Below, piece after piece: positions 32,700 through 36,197 of a stretch of 36,197 bases of DNA. Positions within the stretch are counted from its first letter, which is position 1, and each line of letters opens with the position of its first letter. The position numbers were made by a program, and so were the translations under genes. This DNA comes from Gemmatimonadota bacterium (GTDB lineage Bacteria; Gemmatimonadota; Gemmatimonadetes; Longimicrobiales; Gaopeijiaceae): contig JAJDNI010000130.1 in NCBI GenBank assembly GCA_022340755.1, forward strand, positions 1 through 36,197, written 5' to 3'. The notes below the pieces were generated by a model that worked only from the letters and a program-made list of their open reading frames with translations, had not been told where the DNA came from and searched no databases.

Positions 32700-33084
32700 G
32701 GCCTCTCCTTTCCCGTGAAGGTCGGGCGGATCGACGGTGGAGGTGTCTCCCGTCGTTCGTGCGGCATTCGCGACGGCGGGTACAGTGGCCGACGACCACT
32801 CGTGTAGGCAATGGGCTCGGTGTCTCGCGCTCTCGAGATCGTTTCCGGAAACGACACTCGTAGGTTCGCATCGGTAAGTATGCGATGACTGTCGGATGGG
32901 CGGAGTGTCGACGGAACGATGTTCGAGAAGGCGGTATTACCTGGCCAGGGAATGCGGGGCTGCCCACCCGCCCTTTCTCGCGACATCGGCGCCGTTTCCG
33001 GCTCGTTCGGGCGCGCCTGGACCCTCTCGCCTTCCCAGGCCGTGACAACAAGGTCGCGACCCATCCGAAGCTCGGGAGGGTGTT
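32700..33084. promoter_or_regulatory. Divergent intergenic region with a 16-bp perfect palindrome
   Basis: A 385-base gap between the four-helix membrane protein (-) and the lipoprotein hydrolase (+). I see no gene in it. It holds TCGTTTCCGGAAACGA (32839-32854), a perfect 16-bp palindrome, directly preceded by the 8-bp palindrome TCTCGAGA (32831-32838). Such dyads are typical regulator sites. It is 140 bases from the minus gene's start and 230 bases from the plus gene's start, so either promoter could be the target. GGGAGGG before 33085 is a good ribosome site. Confidence 0.5.
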
Positions 33085-34269
33085 ATGCGCTACAGCGGAA
33101 TCGTCGTACTCGCATCGGTCACGCTGATTCTCGGCGGTTGCGCCGACCAACCCCTCGGCCCTGGCCCCCAGGTCAACTCGCATCAGCCCGGTGCAACCGT
33201 CGCAGGTGACGTCGCCACCACGTTCCAGGGCGCCATCGGCCCGGGCTCGTCGTACGAGATCCAGGTTCCTCCTTCGTGGAACGGGGACCTCGTGCTCTAC
33301 GCACACGGGTACGTGGATCCCCAGGGCCAGGAGCCGTTGACTGCGTTCGAGCAGAGCATGCTGCAGCAGCTTCCCACCCTGGGCTACGCCGTCGCGTATT
33401 CGTCGTTCTCGAAGAATGGCCTGGCGGTGAAGGATGCGATCCAGCGCACCAAGCAGCTGCGCGGGATCTTCGTGTCGAAGGTCAGGGAGCCGACGCGCAC
33501 CTACGTCACCGGAGGTTCGATGGGTGGCCTCGTGGCGTTAGCCCTGGCAGAGCGTTTTCCCGGGCAGTATGACGGCGCGCTCGCCCTCTGCGGCATGGTC
33601 GGGGGCTCACAGGCACAGATCGACTACGTGTCGAACGTCCGGGTGCTCTTCGACGCTTTCTATCCGGGGGCGCTACCCGGCAGCCTCTTCGACAACCAAC
33701 CATTGATCCCGACGCAAGTAGCAGCTGCCGTGGCGACTGCCGTACAGGCGAACCCTGGTGGGCTCGCCGCTCTCAACAGCGTGATGGCCACGACGTTCGG
33801 AACGCCACTGCCGGGAGCGACTCCCGCAGATGTCGTCACATCGCTCGTGTCGGCGCTCACGTTCGACGTCAGGGGGTTCTCGGATGTCCTGGATGCGACC
33901 CACGGTCATTCGCCCTTCGACAACACCGCGGTCCACTACGCGGGGTCTCCGGACGACGCAGCCCTGAACCTGGCGGTGGCCCGATACACGGCCACTCCCG
34001 ATGCTCTGGCCTACCTCGCGCACTATTACACGCCGTCCGGTGCCCTGACGATTCCGACGGTGACCCTGCACAATGCGCTCGATCCGGTGGTGCCGGCCTT
34101 CCACGAGAGCTTGCTCGCCGAGGCGGTCGACAACGCCGGCGACGCGGGATCGCTGGTGCAGCTGACTTCCTCCACCTTCGGTCACTGTGATTTCTCGACT
34201 CCTGAGGTTATGGGTGCGTTCAGCACGCTGGCCGGCTGGGTGGAGTCGGGGGTCCGACCCGGGTCCTGA
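33085..34269 (+). CDS. Lipoprotein alpha/beta hydrolase
   Basis: A 394-residue exported hydrolase. The lipobox SVTLILGGC puts the lipidated residue at C19. The alpha/beta fold shows the oxyanion region DLVLYAHGYV, the nucleophile elbow TGGSMGGLVAL with S145, and likely acid and base D333 (HNALDPVVP) and H367 (TFGHCDFS). Between them is a large helical insert (about 180-300) with FDAFYPGALPGSLFDN and long Ala-rich helices, probably a lid. This fits bacterial extracellular esterases or lipase-like hydrolases; the substrate is unknown. The ATG at 33085 has GGGAGGG at good distance. It appears to be a single-gene unit. Confidence 0.88.
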   Translation: MRYSGIVVLASVTLILGGCADQPLGPGPQVNSHQPGATVAGDVATTFQGAIGPGSSYEIQVPPSWNGDLVLYAHGYVDPQGQEPLTAFEQSMLQQLPTLGYAVAYSSFSKNGLAVKDAIQRTKQLRGIFVSKVREPTRTYVTGGSMGGLVALALAERFPGQYDGALALCGMVGGSQAQIDYVSNVRVLFDAFYPGALPGSLFDNQPLIPTQVAAAVATAVQANPGGLAALNSVMATTFGTPLPGATPADVVTSLVSALTFDVRGFSDVLDATHGHSPFDNTAVHYAGSPDDAALNLAVARYTATPDALAYLAHYYTPSGALTIPTVTLHNALDPVVPAFHESLLAEAVDNAGDAGSLVQLTSSTFGHCDFSTPEVMGAFSTLAGWVESGVRPGS

Positions 34270-34559
34270 TCCAGACGATTGACGTCGTCGTCCGCCACCG
34301 AAATCACGGACAGGAGAGTCGCGGAGTCCGGCTCACACTGGGGGCTTGGAGCACGACCTGACGTCAGGGCGACACAGTTTCGAGTCCCGGGAAGACTCGA
34401 CGCTGAGGCGTGATCGGATCGGAGCCTCGGTTCCGGGTGGCAACCGGCCGGTATTTCGGGGTGTCCAACACCCAAGAAGAGCTACGAGGGCGGTCCTGCC
34501 CCGGAGGTTGGAGGGGACCCCCTCACCCGCTACGCAGATTCGGCCCGAGGCACTGGACC
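34270..34559. promoter_or_regulatory. Intergenic region with a palindrome and a small hairpin
   Basis: The 290-base gap before the permease gene has no gene I can support. CCTGACGTCAGG (34357-34368) is a perfect 12-bp palindrome. CGAGTC (34381-34386) and GACTCG (34394-34399) form a small hairpin without a T-tract. The first could be an operator for the permease and the second part of a terminator for the hydrolase gene. Neither is certain. Confidence 0.35.
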
Positions 34560-36197
34560 ATGTCCGACCTCTTCGGCGACCTCCGGTTCGCCCTTCGCTC
34601 CTTCCGACGCGCCCCCCTGCAGGTACTGACCACCGTCCTCATCCTGGGCGTGGGCGTCGGTGCCGTGACCCTCATGTTCAGCGTTCTCAACGCCTCCGTA
34701 CTCCGGCCGTTGCCGTTCCGGGAGCCCGGCCGGCTCGTATGGCTCTGGAAGGCGAGCGACGAGGTCCGTCAGAACTCCCTGTCGTACGACGACTTCCGGG
34801 ACTACCGGACGTCACTGGACGCCCTGGAGGACCTCGCGGCATACCAGGTTTTCTATCCCAGGTTGCTGCTGGCGGGGACGGAGGAAGGCACCCGGGTTCT
34901 GGGGAATCAGGTGACCCCGAACCTGTTCTCCGTCCTCGGTGTCGCTCCTGCTCTGGGTCGGACCTTCCGTTGGGACGAAGCGGTGGACGGAGGGCCCGAC
35001 GTGATCATTCTCAGCCACGCCTTCTGGCAGAGCAGATTCGGCTCGGATCCGTCCATCGTCGGGCGGACGGTATCGCTGGACGGAAGACCCGCCGAGGTCG
35101 TTGGGGTCATGCCCGAGGGCTTCGCGTTCCCCGCGTCGGGCGTGCAGGTGTGGCTTCCCACACGGGAGGGCGAGGGAGCCACGCAGGGCAGGGGGAACAA
35201 CAACTTCTTCGCTGTTGGCCGGCTGAAGGATGGGGTTTCTCTGGCCGCGGCCCAGGTGCAGGTGGACGCTGTAGCGGCGCGCATCCAGGCCGCCAACCCC
35301 GACTTCGCGGCGTGGTACCACTGGCTTCAGCCGCTGCATACGGTGCTGTTCGGCCAGACCAGGACGACGCTCCTGTTGTTGCTGGGTATCGTGGCCCTCG
35401 TCCCTCTGGTCGCCTGTGCGAACGTGGCGTCGCTGACGCTGGCTCGGGCCACCGCCAGGACCCACGAGCTGGCGACGCGGCGAGCTCTGGGCGCCGGCAG
35501 GGCTCGCGTCGTCGGTCAGCTCATGGTGGAGAATGTCTTGCTGGCGCTCCTGGGTGGAGCGCTCGGTCTGGGGATCGCCGTCGTCGGGGGCCGAGTCCTC
35601 CGATCGGTGGGGCCGACCTCGATTCCCCGACTGAGCGAGATCGGCGTGGACCCGACCGTGCTGTCCTTTGCCCTTCTGGCATCGCTTCTGACGGTGCCAT
35701 TCTTCGGTATCGTGCCGGCGCTGCGCGGTGCCGGCTTCGACCTCGCGGACGCCCTGCGGTTCGGCTCGACCCGGGGAGGCGCGAGCCGCCGAGGCTGGTC
35801 CCGATCGGCGCTCGTGGTGACGCAGGTAGCCCTGTCGATGACGCTGCTCGTCACGTCGGGGATGCTGGTCCGAAGCCTCGATTCTCTCGGTCGGGTGGAT
35901 CCGGGCTTCCGCGTGGGTTCCCTTCTCACCGCCCGGATCGAGCTGCCCGTGTACAAGTACGCGTCACGGCAGGAGTGGGGCCTGGCCTGGGACCAGACGA
36001 TGCAGAGGATCGATGCGATCCCCGGAGTGCAGGGCGTCGCCGTCGCGGACTGGCTCCCCGTCACCCCGGGTGCCGGGCCATGGAACGGGCTCTCCAGGCC
36101 GGGACGCGGCGGCGGCGAGGACCAGGCTTCGGTGCCCGGGCGACGGAAGTTCGTGAGCCGAGACTACTTCAAGGTCCTGGGCATACCGATGTTGGCC
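34560..36197 (+). CDS. ADOP-type ABC transporter permease (MacB/FtsX), 3' end cut
   Basis: The frame is open from ATG 34560 to the window end (546 codons) with no stop; complete members have about 800 residues. The start MSDLFGDLRFALRSFRRAPLQVLTTVLILGVGVG, the periplasmic core (RPLPFREPGRLVWLW, LSYDDFRDYR, GNQVTPNLFSVLGVAPALGRTF, GVMPEGFAFP) and the FtsX-like helices (about 270-293 and later, with NVASLTLARATARTHELATRRALGAGRARV) are typical of 'acidobacterial duplicated orphan permeases'. A second copy of the module begins near WSRSALVVTQVALSMTLLVTSGMLVRSL. These lack the ATPase next to them, and none is visible in this window. Their substrates are unknown. The ribosome site is weak (GAGG about 10 nt upstream). 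Confidence 0.93.
   Translation, partial: MSDLFGDLRFALRSFRRAPLQVLTTVLILGVGVGAVTLMFSVLNASVLRPLPFREPGRLVWLWKASDEVRQNSLSYDDFRDYRTSLDALEDLAAYQVFYPRLLLAGTEEGTRVLGNQVTPNLFSVLGVAPALGRTFRWDEAVDGGPDVIILSHAFWQSRFGSDPSIVGRTVSLDGRPAEVVGVMPEGFAFPASGVQVWLPTREGEGATQGRGNNNFFAVGRLKDGVSLAAAQVQVDAVAARIQAANPDFAAWYHWLQPLHTVLFGQTRTTLLLLLGIVALVPLVACANVASLTLARATARTHELATRRALGAGRARVVGQLMVENVLLALLGGALGLGIAVVGGRVLRSVGPTSIPRLSEIGVDPTVLSFALLASLLTVPFFGIVPALRGAGFDLADALRFGSTRGGASRRGWSRSALVVTQVALSMTLLVTSGMLVRSLDSLGRVDPGFRVGSLLTARIELPVYKYASRQEWGLAWDQTMQRIDAIPGVQGVAVADWLPVTPGAGPWNGLSRPGRGGGEDQASVPGRRKFVSRDYFKVLGIPMLA

Noticed and set aside
34381-34399. Hairpin CGAGTC/GACTCG as an intrinsic terminator
   Set aside because: The stem is only 6 bp and no T-tract follows on either strand, so it is mentioned only within the intergenic entry.
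1-36197. tRNA, rRNA, CRISPR arrays, insertion sequences or attachment sites
   Set aside because: None was found by reading. No transposase or integrase-like coding frame is present, and no regularly spaced repeats were seen.

Overview
The window is high-GC, densely packed bacterial chromosomal DNA with no rRNA, tRNA, CRISPR array or insertion sequence that I can see. Several gene types point to Gemmatimonadota, or less likely Acidobacteriota: an orphan MacB/FtsX permease of the ADOP type, a PadR regulator beside a HAAS-domain membrane protein, a FlgO-like/TPR protein, a secreted S9 peptidase and many short lipoproteins. This is an inference from gene content, not a phylogenetic result.

Layout. 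1-3235 (+): the end of an unrecognised gene, an MFS transporter and a VanZ-like membrane protein. 3296-5690 (-): an acyltransferase-3 membrane enzyme, a small one-helix membrane protein translationally coupled to it, and a membrane protein gene broken by two frameshifts. 6063-16683 (+): a compact and apparently complete [NiFe]-hydrogenase operon. Its order is small subunit, large subunit, cytochrome b, maturation protease, HypA, HypB, HypF, HypC, HypD, HypE and a putative nickel permease. Most junctions overlap or are a few bases long, and a strong GC hairpin closes the operon. 16832-18853 (-): a secreted S9 peptidase. 18982-26649 (-): a response regulator, histidine kinase, TolC-like protein, periplasmic adaptor and CzcA/CusA-type RND pump. 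This is a metal-efflux operon with its own two-component system. 26724-28479 (-): PadR and its HAAS-domain membrane protein. 28761-34269: a FlgO/TPR protein, a lipoprotein, a probable outer-membrane barrel, a 4-helix membrane protein and a lipoprotein alpha/beta hydrolase. 34560-end (+): the ADOP permease, cut by the window edge.

How the genes fit together. The hydrogenase is a group 1 membrane-bound uptake type: it has a Tat signal, a C-terminal anchor helix and a four-helix cytochrome b. H2 oxidised on the outer face of the membrane would feed electrons to the quinone pool. HypC, D, E and F build the Fe(CN)2CO group, HypA and HypB insert nickel, the HyaD-like protease removes the 16-residue tail of the large subunit, and the last gene probably brings in nickel.

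Most notable points. (1) HypA has lost its zinc-finger domain in frame, while its two ends are conserved. (2) HypB lacks the N-terminal nickel motif, and the cluster's only His-rich stretch lies in the nickel permease. (3) The response-regulator and TolC genes share the same promoter design: two TTCATC half-sites 11 bp apart, a CTAG-containing -10-like element, and a start codon about 7 nt further on. This predicts one regulon and leaderless transcripts. (4) Clear palindromes that could be operators lie at 28517-28554 and 32839-32854.
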